64,000 bases of DNA. Origin: Arachis hypogaea. Its lineage: Eukaryota > Streptophyta > Magnoliopsida > Fabales > Fabaceae. Both the position numbers and the translations under genes were made by a program. Every line of letters starts with the position of its first letter. Within the stretch, counting starts at the first letter, position 1. This document shows positions 44,435 through 56,930 of the stretch, piece after piece. The notes below the pieces were generated by a model. That model saw only the letters and a list, made by a program, of their open reading frames with translations. It had not been told where the DNA came from and ran no database searches. The stretch lies in assembly GCF_003086295.3 (NCBI RefSeq), contig NC_092045.1, forward strand, positions 19,203,758 to 19,267,757, given 5' to 3'.

Positions 44435-47400
44435 TAAAATTAAGTTTATGGTCCTTTATGTAGGTCTTTTCCTCTCTTAGTAATAACTATATTTTAAAAT
44501 TTGGATATATTATATTATATTATTATACTTATTTCTTTCATTTTTAAAATGGGGGTAAAAGTCAATACCATCTTTTATTCATTTATTTAAGTGATGATGA
44601 CATTCTTTTGGTGGAATCTTTTATTGATAACAATCTTGTTTGATAATTTAATTAAAAGAAATCTATCACTTAAAAAGAATTAAGCTAAATTGAATAAAAC
44701 TTCAGATGAGACGAGTGAAATTTACACTGAAATTTTCAATTAGATCATTTTTATTTTTTTGTTCAAAAATATTGATTGTATAAAACAATTATATTATGTA
44801 TATAATAAAAGAATTATTTACTAAATAATCACCAAATATTATTTTTATTCTACTATATACAAATTTGATTATTTATCTATTATATTTTTAGTTATTTTAA
44901 TAGTGGGTGACTATTTAATTGAAAATAAAGAACATAAATTAGTAATATATAAAAATATATAATAAACAATTTAATAGATAATTTTTAATATAAAAAATAT
45001 TTTTATAATAAAAATATTTTAAAACAAATATTATTATATTTTTATAAAAATAATAAAAATTTAATTATAAATTTTTAAATTATAAAGTGATGATGGTTAA
45101 AAATTTGGTCAAAATTAAATAATTAAAATGATCTCTTTCCAATTTCCAAATGGTCGATTTTAAGAGCTGTTACGTGTCATCACCTATATATGGCTATGAG
45201 CTCAGCTGTTGAATGATAAGTGTTAGTAAGGCAAAGCTAACACCGTTTTGGGTCCTCCATGGGACACTGCTGCTCTTGTCTTTTTAGTTTATACTATATT
45301 ATTTTCTTTTTCCTTTGAAAATAATTATTGTGTTTTAAATAAATATATTTTTTAATTAGGAAAATAACTGGAAAGTCTCAAGGACAATGAAATCTGAATA
45401 ATGAATATATATCTTGGCTATTCCATCATGATTTATTTTTATTTTTTATGGTACTACCATAGTGATTTCGTCATCTTTTATTTTCTTCTTTTTATTGGAT
45501 TTTTCTCGTTCTTTAATTTCAAGGGAAAAAAAAACATTTAAATAGTAACTAACGTGTAAAGAAATTGAAATTATTGATGCCGTCATAATTGCATTATTAG
45601 TAACTATATAAGTTTAACTTTTCCCTTACACAATATTTATTTGTAATTCTTTAAAGAGTACTTTTATGAATTTTATTAGCAAAAAGATCAAAAAGGAGAA
45701 AGTAAAAAAAGAAAAAAAGCATACAAACATTTCCATATATATGAACATACATGACACACATTGCATTTGTAATTTTGTGCTTTATGGTTAATCTTGAATG
45801 TTCTTGGTTATCACATTCATCCAAATTGGAGGAGGTTGCAATTCCAAAAGTAGGGTCCAAATAATTGATTTATTATGCGGACAATGGGTGATATGTGTGG
45901 ATAGTTTTCAAGTCAGACATGATAGTTCATCAATAAAGATGGGATATTTTGATTGATTGAATAAAAGAAATTAAACAAGCTCAAGAGAACTTTTATTTTC
46001 GTATATTGAATTCTGAGTGGTAAAGATTTTATAGATGATCTAAATTATGTATTATACATTGTTGTAAGTATTTACAAAATGTCTTTTTATATAATTAAAA
46101 TAATATTTTTCTTTTACAAAATTTCAGTAATATTTTATTTTTTAATAATTAAAAAATAATTTTTTTATAAAATATCAGTAATATTTTATTTTTTATAATT
46201 AAAATATATATATTTTTTTTACAAAACGTCAGTACTACAATCATAGTAATGTAAAATAGTAAAATAATCAATTATTATTGTATTTTACACTGAAATTATT
46301 CATATCTAAAAATTTTATTCAACTGCTAAATATAATGGAATTAAAAGTAAATAAATAAATAAAAATAAAATGATCCGTTGGCAGAGAGAAAGGGATGGTC
46401 ACAAGAAGGGAACTGATGATGGAATAAAAAATGGGTACTTTTGGAAGAAGCTGAGCATCGGCAGCAACAGCATAAGTGGAGCCAAGAACAATCTAAGTTA
46501 TTGTTTCTGTTGTTTACTGCTTTTTCTATCATGGATATTTAACCCTGTTTTTTTTCTCTTTGGTCTCCTATCTACTTGTTATACTTTTTGAAATTTTTTA
46601 TTATATATACTCATTTGTCTTTATTATTAAATTAAGAATGCCAATTATTGTAATATGTCCAATTTAAACTCATTTTAAGTTCATATAAAATGTTTAGAAC
46701 AATTATTATTATTATTAGAATTTAACTAATTTATGTCCTAAAGACATATTTTAAAAATATAATAATAAAATTTTTTTAATATTTTTAATGTATTTAATAT
46801 ATTGAAAATATAAAAAAATAATTTTTATAAATTATTTTTTATGGTATATTTAACCTGTATACTTAAAGACACAAGTTAGCAAAATTATTATTATTATTAT
46901 TATTTTGTGTATAAAATATTTTTATAAGTATTTAAAGATGAATATAAATGTGTAGGAGCAAATAGGATATGAGATGGCTGGGGTAACTTTTGTACGGACC
47001 AGATGTGAGTTTTGGTAGTAAAAATTCACGGGTATGATCAGGATGAAGTAGGAGCCTAGGAGGGATTCAATAATAGAGTGTAGAGTAAGATTTGGGTTGA
47101 ACTAAAAGTTGTCCTAAGTTCCATGTTGTCTCATTGTTATTACTTTTTTTTTTTCATTAAATAAGCTATGTGATCTATTTCCTATTTAATACTAGAGAAA
47201 TATGCATGAGTCTCAATTTATAAAAAGTAATAGTTTGATTAATATATATTAGCCTCTACTAATTTTTCTTCAAAGATAAATTCATTTCTAACAAAAGAAT
47301 ATGACAAATAGGTCACCCCAATATTTTGGTATATATAATAAACAAAGTAGTCCACAATAAAATAAAAGGATACATTGTAAATTAGTATATTATTTAATTT

Positions 47401-47830
47401 TTTATAATTTAAGACAATATAATAATCTCCCCATCATATGATTTTTTAGGGAAAAATTAAGTACTTGTTTCACTTTCTGAAAAATATAGGCACTAATTTG
47501 TTCTTTTGTTTTATTAAGGACTAAATTATTTAATATTCTAAATTAGATGAAAACCAATTTAACAATTTTTTAATGACTAATTTATCTAAAGTAATTGTGA
47601 TACTCTATTTCTTAATTTATAATAACGTAGTAGAAAACATGTACACATATTATTAATAAAAATAGTTTTCTCAAACAAAAATTTCACACAAAATTCATTC
47701 TACCTTAATTTTAATTTCAGATAAATTTGAGATAGATTTTAAACGATTTTGCGCATATACACATACGCACACACGCACAACAATTATTTTTATTTTGATA
47801 ATGTTATTTGTTTTTTTATAAATTCATACA
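44435..47830. other. Upstream region of the LBD gene, AT-rich spacer
   Basis: About 3.4 kb without a recognisable gene or element. Short open frames at 46341-46591 look like chance. An AATATTTTATTTTTTA-type phrase recurs near 46090-46210 in three loose copies (TCAGTAATATTTTATTTTTT at 46123 and about 46178), a minor local repeat. Confidence 0.5.
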
Positions 47831-47834
47831 AATA

Positions 47835-47843
47835 TTATATATA
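47835..47843. repeat. Left 9-bp target-site duplication of the fold-back element
   Basis: TTATATATA, identical to 49322-49330. The sequence is low in complexity. Confidence 0.65.
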
Positions 47844-49319
47844 GGGCAAAATACTATAATAAACCAAGGAGAAGAAAATTTTACACAAATCAACCAAATA
47901 GAAAATTTGTTCATGAATCCACCAACGCACATTATTATTATTATATAGTTCGAATCAATATGTTTCGAACTAGAATTTCATGTAATTCGAATTAATATGA
48001 TTCGAATTACTCACACATGCAGACACACAGTAATTCGAATCAAGTTGATTCGAATTACACTCACACACGCTGCACATAGTAATTCGAATTGGCCAGATTC
48101 GAATTACTCATGATTTAATTTTACCATTCTTTTATTAAAAAAATTAATAATTAAAAAATTAAAAAAATATATTTTTTATTTTATGCATTAAAAAAAGCTA
48201 ACAAAATATTTAATTACGAGACTTCTTTAAAATATTAATGAGTTATCAATTCGAATTTCATACAATACTCTTTTGCCTATTTTTAATAGTTCTTGAAAAT
48301 TTTTTTAATAAATTTATTTAAATTATACCACAAAAAATATTTTATTCTACACAAAATAATTTAAAAAAATAGCTTAAAAGATGTTAGGAGTACTATAAAA
48401 ATTTGTAATATCCTAATAACTTGGGACATTAAAAAAATACTCTACATAGTCAATAATAATTTAAAAATTAAAAAAAAATACAGTTATAACTAGTATATAC
48501 CTAAACTACTAGAATATTACAAACTTTTATAGTACTCCTAACATTTTTTAAGCTATTTTTTTAAAATTATTTTGTATAGAATAAAGGGCATTTTAAGCCA
48601 TTTTAAGCCATTTTTAGCCATTTTATATGCAAAATAATTTTTAAAAAATGGCTTAAAAAATATAAGGAGTACTATAAAAGTTTGTAATATTCTAGTAATT
48701 TATGTAAATACTGGTTATAATTATATTTTTTTAATTTTTAAATTATTATTGACTATGTAGAGTATTTCTTTAATGTCCCAAGTCATTAAGACATTATAAA
48801 TTTTTATAGTACCCCTAACATTTTTAAGCCATTTTTTAAAATTATTTTGTATAGAATAAAATATTTTTTTGTGGTATAATTTAAATAAATTGATTAAAAA
48901 AATTTCATGAGCTATTAAAAATGGGCAAAAGAGTATTGTATGAAATTCGAATTAATAGTTCATTAATATTTTAAAAAAGTCTCGTAATTAAATATTTTGT
49001 TAACTTTTTTTAATGCATAAAATAAAAATATATTTTTAAAATTTTTTAATTATTAATTTTTTAATCAATTATTAATTTTTTAATAAAATAATCGGCAAAA
49101 TTAAATCATGAGTAATTCGAATCTGGCCAATTCGAATTACCATGTGCAGCGTGTGTGAGTGTAATTCGAATCATATTGATTCGAATTACATAAAATTTTA
49201 GTTCGAAACATATTGATTCGAACTATATAATAATGTGTGTTGGTGGATTCATGAATCAATTTTCTATTTGGTTGATTTGTGTAAAATTTCCTTCTCCTTG
49301 GTTTATTATAGTGTTTTGC

Positions 49320-49321
<2 letters not shown>
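47844..49321. mobile_element. Fold-back Mutator-like MITE, near-complete 1.48-kb palindrome
   Basis: The left end GGGCAAAATACTATAATAAA is the inverse of the right end, which reads TTTATTATAGTGTTTTGCCC. The symmetry continues with small gaps almost to the centre near 48.59 kb, giving arms of roughly 700 bp. A 9-bp TTATATATA duplication flanks it. Each arm carries several small palindromes with TTCGAA cores (for example GTAATTCGAAT facing GATTCGAATTAC). Inner portions have AGGAGTACTATAAAA at 48386 and 48665 and its inverse near 48525 and 48802. No transposase is present. Long-arm, 9-bp-duplicating elements fit non-autonomous MULEs. Confidence 0.8.

Positions 49322-49363
<42 letters not shown>
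49322..49363. repeat. Right target-site duplication merging into an (AT)n microsatellite
   Basis: TTATATATA at 49322-49330 duplicates the left flank and runs into an AT dinucleotide tract ending GTATGTATGTATG. Confidence 0.7.
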
Positions 49364-49373
<10 letters not shown>

Positions 49374-49374
49374 G

Positions 49375-50125
49375 AAATGGCAATACATATATGGTGTTTG
49401 AGCCTACAGCTGGACATCAATTGACATATTTTGTAAGGAAATGTTTAATGTGAAACATATGGAAACAGACCAATGCATGCATATCAAAGTTAACTACATA
49501 AAGTCATGTATCATGCATATTTTGGTATCCAATATCTTAGAAAGTTAAAGGAAAAAATAAATAGAAATTAAACTCCATCTGATAGTAAACTACCTAAATT
49601 ATTAAAGGACTAATTTGAGGTGCTATTAAAAAAAATTCTATTGGAATGATGATCGATTTCGATATAAAAAAAACCTTTGATATAATTAAGTGGATTTTTT
49701 TAAAATTATAATTCCCATTATATGTTTTATCGATTAAGATTAATTCTATCAATTCAAATTGATTAAAAAAAAAGCTGCAATTTACATTAATAAAAAACTC
49801 ATCAATGTGAACATCTAAGTCTATTTTATATTAATATATAAACTAATTATATATATATTCATACTAATCATATCAACATGAGATGATCTTGATCTATTAT
49901 TGTTTCAATAAACTTCCATGTATGATTGTTAAGGGTAAGCTTCGGAGCATCAATAGTATTTGGCATGATAGCAAAGTGATAAAGGTGCGTGCCTTTGATT
50001 TCCATCCATAGCGATAACGAAGACTCAAAAGTGTACACTAATAATAAGCAATTGTATGAAAATAAATGGAAATTTAACACTACTTTAAGGGATCCTTTAT
50101 TTACTTGTATAATATCATATGAAAC
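49375..50125. other. Intergenic sequence
   Basis: No gene or repeat recognised. Confidence 0.5.
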
Positions 50126-50134
50126 TTACTATTA

Positions 50135-50560
50135 CACGTACACAACAACCGGCGAACAATAGTGGCAGTTTCCAAAGGGTTTTGCGACGGTTTGCAATGG
50201 CCGCTAAACGGCTTCATGGAGATTAGCTGAGTGCAATCCTTTAAGGCACTATAAACGATTTTACATCAATTTCTAGCAATCATAGGTATAACGGCCAATA
50301 AGTCCAATATTGCAACAGTTTCTAACCACTGCTATTTTTAACTTGAAATAAGTATTTTTTTTTTCTGCAGCGATTTACATTATTTAAAAACATAGAAATC
50401 TTCACTAATTTTGGTGGCGGGTTTGTAATCGTCTCTAACGACTTATTCTACATTATTTTTCTAACCGTTGCAAAACCATTAATGTTTTGCTAGCACCAGT
50501 TTGTGCCAGTTTTCAATTGCTGTTATTTTTTGTTTTTCTTTTTTTTAAAATATTCTTGAT
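50135..50560. repeat. CACTA (CMC/En-Spm) terminal-region remnant
   Basis: The sequence has the feel of a CACTA subterminal region. It opens CACAACAACCGGCGAACAAT (50140) and carries repeated degenerate TGGCGGTTT/AACCGTTGC-type motifs in both orientations (GCGACGGTTTGCAATGGCCG, GGTGGCGGGTTTG, CTAACCGTTGCAAAACC). Neither a perfect CACTA terminus nor a 3-bp duplication nor a transposase could be confirmed. Confidence 0.45.
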
Positions 50561-51578
50561 ATTCTTCTGTTACACTTTTATATACTTCCATTTTCAAAAA
50601 ATATTATGCTCTCTTCTAATAATTTAAATTGATGATGAAACTTTTATATATATATATATAAGAAATACCATCTAATCCCAATATCTATTTTCTGCTTCAC
50701 TAAACTCATGAGATATCTCAACATTCTTCATTCCTTGCCTTTTTACCTTCTTTGATGTTACTATATTCTTCACTGCGTACCTTTTTAATTTTTCGATTAC
50801 CACTTCTATCTATAATTTAACCAACATCCTCTAAATCTCTTTTGTTTGAATTCAATCACTTGGTTGTTGCGAATTTTGACCGAAGAGTTGACTAGGACTT
50901 GGCCTAAAATTTACACACCACGAAATCTATCTAAATATTTTTTTTCCTTCAAAAGTTTGAGCAAAGAAATCATTTGAGACAACGCTCTTGAAGATTCATC
51001 GTATTGTTCAATATCCATAATTTTTTCCTACAAGTATACATGAATATCAATTGAATACGTTTCATTCATTTTATGAATAATAAGTGAAAAAGAAAAACAA
51101 ATAAATGAAGATTTAAAAAAATTGAAGAAGAAAAAAAACAAAAGCAAGGAGAAAGAGAAACATGTAGAACATATTTAAATTATGCGTAAGGCTTTTTTAT
51201 CTTAAAAAATAAGTGGCTATTTATGAAGTGTCTATATCATAAATAAAAAAGTTGTACAAGCATAATTTTCACACCAATATATATGCTTAGCTAGTATCTA
51301 ATAACTAATGACTGCCACTAGAACTATCAAGAATTTTGAACAATGTAACAAAAATAATTATTCTTTTCTCACGGTGAAATTGTGATTTTTTTTTCTTCTA
51401 GACTATAAATATAAATATTTGAAGTTTATGGCATTTTATTATTTCAATTAATTTAACTGAAGCATGTCATGAAATGAAGAAGAGGACAAAAAAATGTAAA
51501 GAAGAGGACAAATAAGGTAACTTTAATCTTTTAACTTGGTCACTAAGAGAGAGAGATCTTTTAACTTAGAGAGAGAGA
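50561..51578. other. Intergenic sequence
   Basis: No gene recognised. It ends in two AGAGAGAGA tracts (51545-51558 and 51568-51579) next to the copia LTR. Confidence 0.5.
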
Positions 51579-51579
51579 A

Positions 51580-51866
51580 TGTAGCAAGTAACTGAGATAA
51601 GAGAAGAAAGTAGAAGAAGAAAAGAGACAATCAAAGAGGAATTCGAATGATAAATATTTTCAATTTATTGAATGAAGCATCATATTTTTACAGTATAAAT
51701 GTACACTATATATCTGTACAAGAGTGAAAGATAAATAACTAACTATAAACTAATTCTAACAAATTCACTAACGGTACAAGACTATAAATTTTTTAACAAC
51801 TTTTTACATTTAACTGCTTTTTAACTTAATTTTAATTTCATTTTCAAATTCTCTTATTTTATGTTA
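51580..51866 (-). repeat. Left LTR of the reverse-strand copia element (3' LTR in element sense)
   Basis: TGTAGCAAGTAACTGAGATA to TTATTTTATGTTA. It matches 57917-58257 apart from a microsatellite expansion in the latter. In element sense a purine-rich TTGTGGAGGAATC at 51867-51880 precedes it, a good polypurine tract. Confidence 0.8.
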
Positions 51867-51899
51867 GATTCCTCCACAAGCTAGTATTACTTAGTTTGT

Positions 51900-52366
51900 G
51901 CAAATCAAATAAACCTATCTTGGACAATAGAAAGGAGAAGAGCCCTGGAGCAAGTAGTTTTATAAAGATATGTTCAGTAAAAGCAATATGAAAAACCTTC
52001 CTTGTGCTTGTTTCGGATAACATGACAATCAACCTCCACATGTTTGGTTTTTCATTAAAAAAAAAAAATTAGATTAGAGGCAATGTAAATAGTAGACTTG
52101 TTATCACAAAAAATATCAACTAGAAGAGGAGGAAGAATATTAAACTCTTTTAATAATTTCAGCAACCAAATAAGTTTACACGTCCCATTAGTCAGTGCTC
52201 TATACTCTATCTCAGAGGAAGAACTAGACATAGTTGTTTGTTTTTTACTCTTCTAAGAGATGAGTGTGTGATCAAGAAAGAAGCAATAATTAGTAATAAA
52301 TTTTTTAGTATCCTTGCAAGCACCCCAGTCTAAATTAGTGTAACCAGATAGCTTAAACGAGTTTAT
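51900..52366 (-). pseudogene. Copia RNase H, decayed
   Basis: On the reverse strand it reads KLSGYTNLDWGACKDT, KSKKQTTMSSSSSEIEYRAL and VDIFCDNKSTIYIASN in order, the RNase H domain of a copia element. Stops are present, for example after HTLIS. Confidence 0.85.
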
Positions 52367-52853
52367 TTATTTGTGAAAATAAAAAAAAAGACTAAATACA
52401 ATAGATTGTTTCAAGTATTGAAGAACCATGTAAATATCTTGCAAATGAATATCAGTAAGTAAATTCATGAATTGAGAGAAGCAACTCACAAAGTAGTTCA
52501 AATTTCTCCTTATATTAGTGAGATAAAAAAGCCTTTCAACCAATCTTCGATAAAGAGAAGCATCAGAAAGCGTAGTACCGAATTCTTTGGACAAAGTAGT
52601 TGTATACTCCAAAGGTTTGGTTGCTGGTTTTGCTCCAAACAATCCATAGTCACTGATTAAATTCAAAGCATATTTTCTTTGGTAAAGAGCAATTCCAACT
52701 TTGCTTCTAGAAACTTCCATCCCATTGAAATATTTTAGAATGCAAAGATCTTTAATTTTGAACTTGCTATCCAGAAAGCACTTGACATGTTGAATTTCAC
52801 TTCAATTATTATCAACTAGAACAAGATCATCTATTTACACAAGATTGTTGTGA
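52367..52853 (-). pseudogene. Copia reverse transcriptase, 3' half
   Basis: It reads VEIDDLVL-like sequence with a stop just before IDDLVLVDNN (the YVDD box decayed), FKIDLC-type text, KYFNGMEVSRSKVGIALYQR, then LVERLFYLTNIRRNLNYFVS. This is the end of the copia reverse transcriptase and the connection to RNase H. The open part is 117 codons. Sequence identity to copia ends abruptly near 52853 at TTGTTG. Confidence 0.85.
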
Positions 52854-53395
52854 ACCCATGTGTAGTGGATTTAGTGAACAAAGAATGATCATTTTCAGAT
52901 TAATTGAACACCAATTTAGTTAATGCAGTAGAAAACTTAATAATTAAATAAAATCAAATGAGTGTTACATTGTCCACATGTCATTTTATTTTGTCTTTTA
53001 GTAAAAAGGATTTCATTTTTTTAATTTTAATTTATCTTACGTTTTAATATTTAAATAAAATTAAATAACTTTTTGTGATGTCAAGTCTTTTCAATGTCTA
53101 GTCATAGTGATACAATTACATGGGTACAAAAAATCTCTTAATTTTTTGGCAGTTACTAAACCTCTTTCCTCAAAAAGTCTTCCACTAACCCTTCAATTTC
53201 TTCTCCCACTACCATTAGTGTTCATCTTCATTCGAAACCTGGGTTCACACAAATGAGGAAGAAAACAATTCTTTAAAAGGCTCCTCATGAAAAATTCTCA
53301 AGCTTCCAATAAAAACTAAACCCTCTACACGATCTCAAGATCACACCTTTACACATTCTCCTTCTCCTCCTACATCTCCTCCTCGCACAAATTCT

Positions 53396-54762
53396 ATGGC
53401 TCACACAAAGAATCCTTCGAGGTCTCCTCCCTCCTTCAAGTCTACCGCTCCTCCTAGTGATCCTTCCAAGCCAAGTACTTCGAAAGGAAAGCGCCCTCCT
53501 ACAGAGAAACTTACGTCTGAACCCTCTAGATCTAAACCTAGGTCTGCTCCTTCTCGTCCTCAAAGAGGTAAAACTCGAATCCTTCTCAAATATATTAAAG
53601 AGCCTTTCATAGACCCTTTTGCACACAAAGCTCACTTTATGACCTCTCACTCAAACTACAACACTCACCGTTTTAGATCTGCCATTAATAATAATTTCTA
53701 TGAAGGGGTTATTTCTCATCGCACATTGTGTCCCACATTTTTTGTTGATTTACTGAATTTGGAAAAGAAAGGTTTTGAGTTTGTTGATAATCTTATTTTT
53801 CTGGATTGGAACCATCTTTTTAAAATAAAAAAATCAGTTTACCCAGTTTTAGTCAAGAAATTTTATGCAAACATGACTTACTATGAGGGGACTGCTCATT
53901 CCTATGTAAAAGACCGTGACATAATTTTGAATAATGAAATCATCAGTGATTCTCTGAAATACACTGATGTTGGTGCATGTGCCTATACATCTGGTAAGTG
54001 GGATGAAGGGATAGATCTCTCTTTTAATGATGATCTGACCTATGTCTATGAACATATTTCTTTGATTGATGGCATCACTCAAACTCATAAAGCCCTGGAT
54101 TACACTCGTGCTTAGTTGCACCGCATAGTGAACCATAACATCCTTCCTCAGAGTAGCTCATATCAAAGGGTGTCTTACACTGATACTTTAATTTTGTATA
54201 CTATTCTCATAAAAACTAAAAGTTTTTTGCTTACTTAATGGTAAGATATATGTTTGATTGTGTTAGAAGTGAGAAGAAGCATAAAGCTCTTCTTTATAGT
54301 ATGTTCTTGACCTGTATTTTTGAACATTTTGGTGCTGACTTGTCAAATAAGACATATGAAAATAGACACTCATATCTAAAAGGAGGTGGTTTAGTGAAAC
54401 AGTAAAAAAAGGGACCTACTCGTTTTGAAAGGGTGATTCTTGGTGATGATAATAATCACTCTAAACTAGAAGACACTCCCCCTCTTTCTACCATGGGTAC
54501 TTCAGCTTCCATTGGATACAAATCTGTCTTATATGAGGTTGTTAAGGATTTGGTGCAAGAGTTTGTCTCTCAGTCAAACCATTTGATTGCTATGAGTAAG
54601 GAGCAAAGGAAACTAGCCACCAAGCATGAGAACTTCCTCAGGAAATCTAGAGATAAAGTGGTTGTTTTCTTGAAATTTATTGATAATCTCCAAGAGGATG
54701 ACAATGCTGCCACTGATCCTGAAGAAGATGCTGATTCTGATGAGGATGGTTCGGATGCCTGA
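53396..54762 (+). pseudogene. Sirevirus env-like ORF, second copy
   Basis: The start ATG 53396 is followed by a serine-, proline- and lysine-rich head of about 70 residues. A conserved globular region follows, with LVKKFYANMTYYEGTAHSYV and TQTHKALDYT, corresponding in order and spacing to LVRQFYANLRLIDGSLHSYV and VPTHKALGPT at 29.4-29.7 kb. TAG at 54113-54115 ends the first frame. After shifted frames (YMFDCVRSEKKHKALLYSMF, 54250-54310) a last frame at 54433-54762 gives a coiled-coil-like segment and an acidic tail (DPEEDADSDEDGSDA). At least three disruptions. No transmembrane anchor was evident. Confidence 0.8.
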
Positions 54763-55474
54763 ATTTGTCTCATGTTGCTGTAGGCTTTTGTTCACTTTTG
54801 TCTCATAAGAACCGTTGTTGTTTACTTTCGAACTACTCTATGCCTATTTCAGATGACTGTAATACTTTTAATAACTATTGCACTTAATTTTGGTTACTTC
54901 CTTGTTTTGGACTTTAAACTAACATTTTGTTGTAGGTTTTAGTTCAATTTTGTTTCACCCTTGATGACAAAAGGGAGAGTAGTGGCATATGGAGTTGAAT
55001 TCTGAAAATTTTTTAATTTTTACTGCTACTGTGATTTTTGGCATGTGAATTTGAATTTGCTATACATGATCTGTTGATTTTTTGCCTTTGTTAGTTTTAA
55101 TGCTCTGTTTTGTTTAAGGTTGACTAGTTTTGAACTGAATATTAGTTATTATTGCTGATATGGTTTGTTCAGTTTTGGAATGCACAGTTGGGTGTTTGCA
55201 CACTCCCTTAATTTAGTTGTATAAGATGATAAACTGTTTGAAAAATCTTGCTGATTGCTTCATCCATGGATAACATATTGTATTTAGTCCACTATTGTGT
55301 TTTCTATGAGAATATGCAAACAGAAAAGAAGAGAAGAGAATAAATCTAGGGGGAGCAATTTTCGAAAGGGAAAGGGGGAGCAACACAAAAGCAAGTGACA
55401 TCACTCAAAGGGAAGTTCTTTAAATTTATTCAAATTCAATTCCGTTAATCAATGTTATGACTATGTTTGTCATC
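54763..55474 (+). other. 3' untranslated region of the second Sirevirus
   Basis: T-rich, non-coding, with GGGGGAGCAATTTTCG and AAAGGGGGAGCAAC (55350-55383) as candidate extra polypurine tracts. Confidence 0.6.
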
Positions 55475-55488
55475 AAGGGAGAGTTTTT

Positions 55489-56930
55489 TGAGTTAAAAAA
55501 TTAACTAATTTGAATTGATGATGACAAATATTATTTTATTGGGTTAACTACCCAATTAGGTTTGATTGCATTTGACTAAGTGATGCAGGCCAAAATTCAA
55601 TATTGCAGCAACCCAACTAAATGGATCATAGGATCAGAAGCTCTCAAGATGTGCAAAACTTACAAGCACGGCCCAAAAATGGTAAAACAAAAGAAATAAC
55701 TTGGGATGAATAAAAAGAAGCAAACCCAAGCCCAAATTACTCACTCAAGATGATCCCTCCATGGTGGTACCCTCCAAAGCCAACGTTCACTTCTTTCTTT
55801 CGGTCAAATTTAGAAAAGCGAGAGAAAGCTTCGTTCTTTACTCATTTCATCATAGAAGAAAGAAAGAGAAAGCTTAATCCAAAAGGCAAAGGTCTAATCA
55901 CCCAAATCAATCTAAAATTATTTCTTGGGGACAAAGTTGTAGCTCAAGGTTTCAGATATGCGTTTACCATTGAACAACTTTTTCAATGCTTACTTGAGGC
56001 TTCCGGTCAAGCAAAAAGGCTCAGATTCAAAGCTCCTAATTTAGGGATTAATTGAAAAGAGTGAAATGGTAAGTTGGTAGCAAGAGAGCAACTCAGTAAC
56101 ATGCAAGGAGATACAAAAGAAAATTTTTACACTCTTCTGAAGATAAGGAGAAAGAACCAGATTTTGAGTTTGTTATGAGAAATTTTCTCTGAGTAGAGTT
56201 CATCAACTTGGAAAGTACTTTCTTGTTAAAAGAAGCATTCTGCCAGAATGAGGAACGAAATCAGAGTCAAGTGAATCCAGTTCAACCTATAGCAACAGAG
56301 GCTATTGAAGCATTAATCTCCTTCATGTTTTATAAATTGTAATTTCATTTTTAATGTATATCTTTCTGTAATTTCTTGAGTGGTAAAAGGCTGAAAGTGA
56401 GAAATCAAAGAAAAGCCTATGAGTGATAAAAAGGTTGAGTGATACACTTGAGAGAAAAGTCTAGAATAATTTCAGATTTCTTTAGGTTGTTTCTATTGTC
56501 TTGTATCTAGTACTTGTGAGGTACCTCTTTCTTAGTTGGGTTAGTACTAAGAGTGAAGAGTTAGGTATTAGCATAGCCAAGTCAAGTTAGATTAGAACTT
56601 GAGAGGGAAAGGATTGTGTCAATCCTGTGGAATTGGTGTATGTAATACTTTAACTATAGTGAAAATTCCATCATTGTTGTGGTGGAGACTGGATATAGGT
56701 TGCATTACACAAGGCAACTGAACCAGGATACTTGATGGTGTCAGCTTCTTTCTTCCCTTCTCTGTTCTATTTTCTGATATTCATGAGACAAAATGAAATT
56801 GTCTCATAAATTTTTTGCGGCTGAGTTCAAACAAATTCAAACTGAAAGTTTGTAATTAAAGGGTTATTTCATTAAAGTAAAAGAAGACCATAGATTCAAC
56901 CTCCCTTCTCTAAGCCTTCTACAACCTTCA
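55489..56930 (+). repeat. 3' LTR of the second Sirevirus (about 1.44 kb)
   Basis: It starts TGAGTTAAAAAATTAACTAA after the polypurine tract and ends CTACAACCTTCA. The last 50 bases (GATTCAACCTCCCTTCTCTA) echo the end of the LTR at 16.8 kb (GATTCAACCCCCCCTTCTCT). The copia gag resumes immediately afterwards. Confidence 0.75.

Larger units (their letters stand above)
52855..56930 (+). mobile_element. 5'-truncated Sirevirus remnant (env-like ORF, 3' region and 3' LTR)
   Basis: Only the 3' part of a Sirevirus is present: a spacer, env-like ORF, untranslated region with purine-rich runs (GGGGGAGCAA at 55350-55360), the polypurine tract AAGGGAGAG (55475-55483) and one LTR. There is no gag, pol or second LTR. 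Its orientation is opposite to the surrounding copia element. It is a different, more diverged family than the 15-33 kb Sirevirus. Confidence 0.75.

Noticed and set aside
46341..46591. Two short overlapping frames upstream of the LBD gene as a small gene or microRNA precursor
   Set aside because: No recognisable domain, no codon signature, and no convincing hairpin seen by eye.
47761..47780. Short CACACGCACAC run as a regulatory site
   Set aside because: Too short and low in complexity, with no context.
53285..53650. Arginine-rich reverse-strand frame
   Set aside because: It is the antisense of the serine/proline/lysine-rich head of the env-like ORF.
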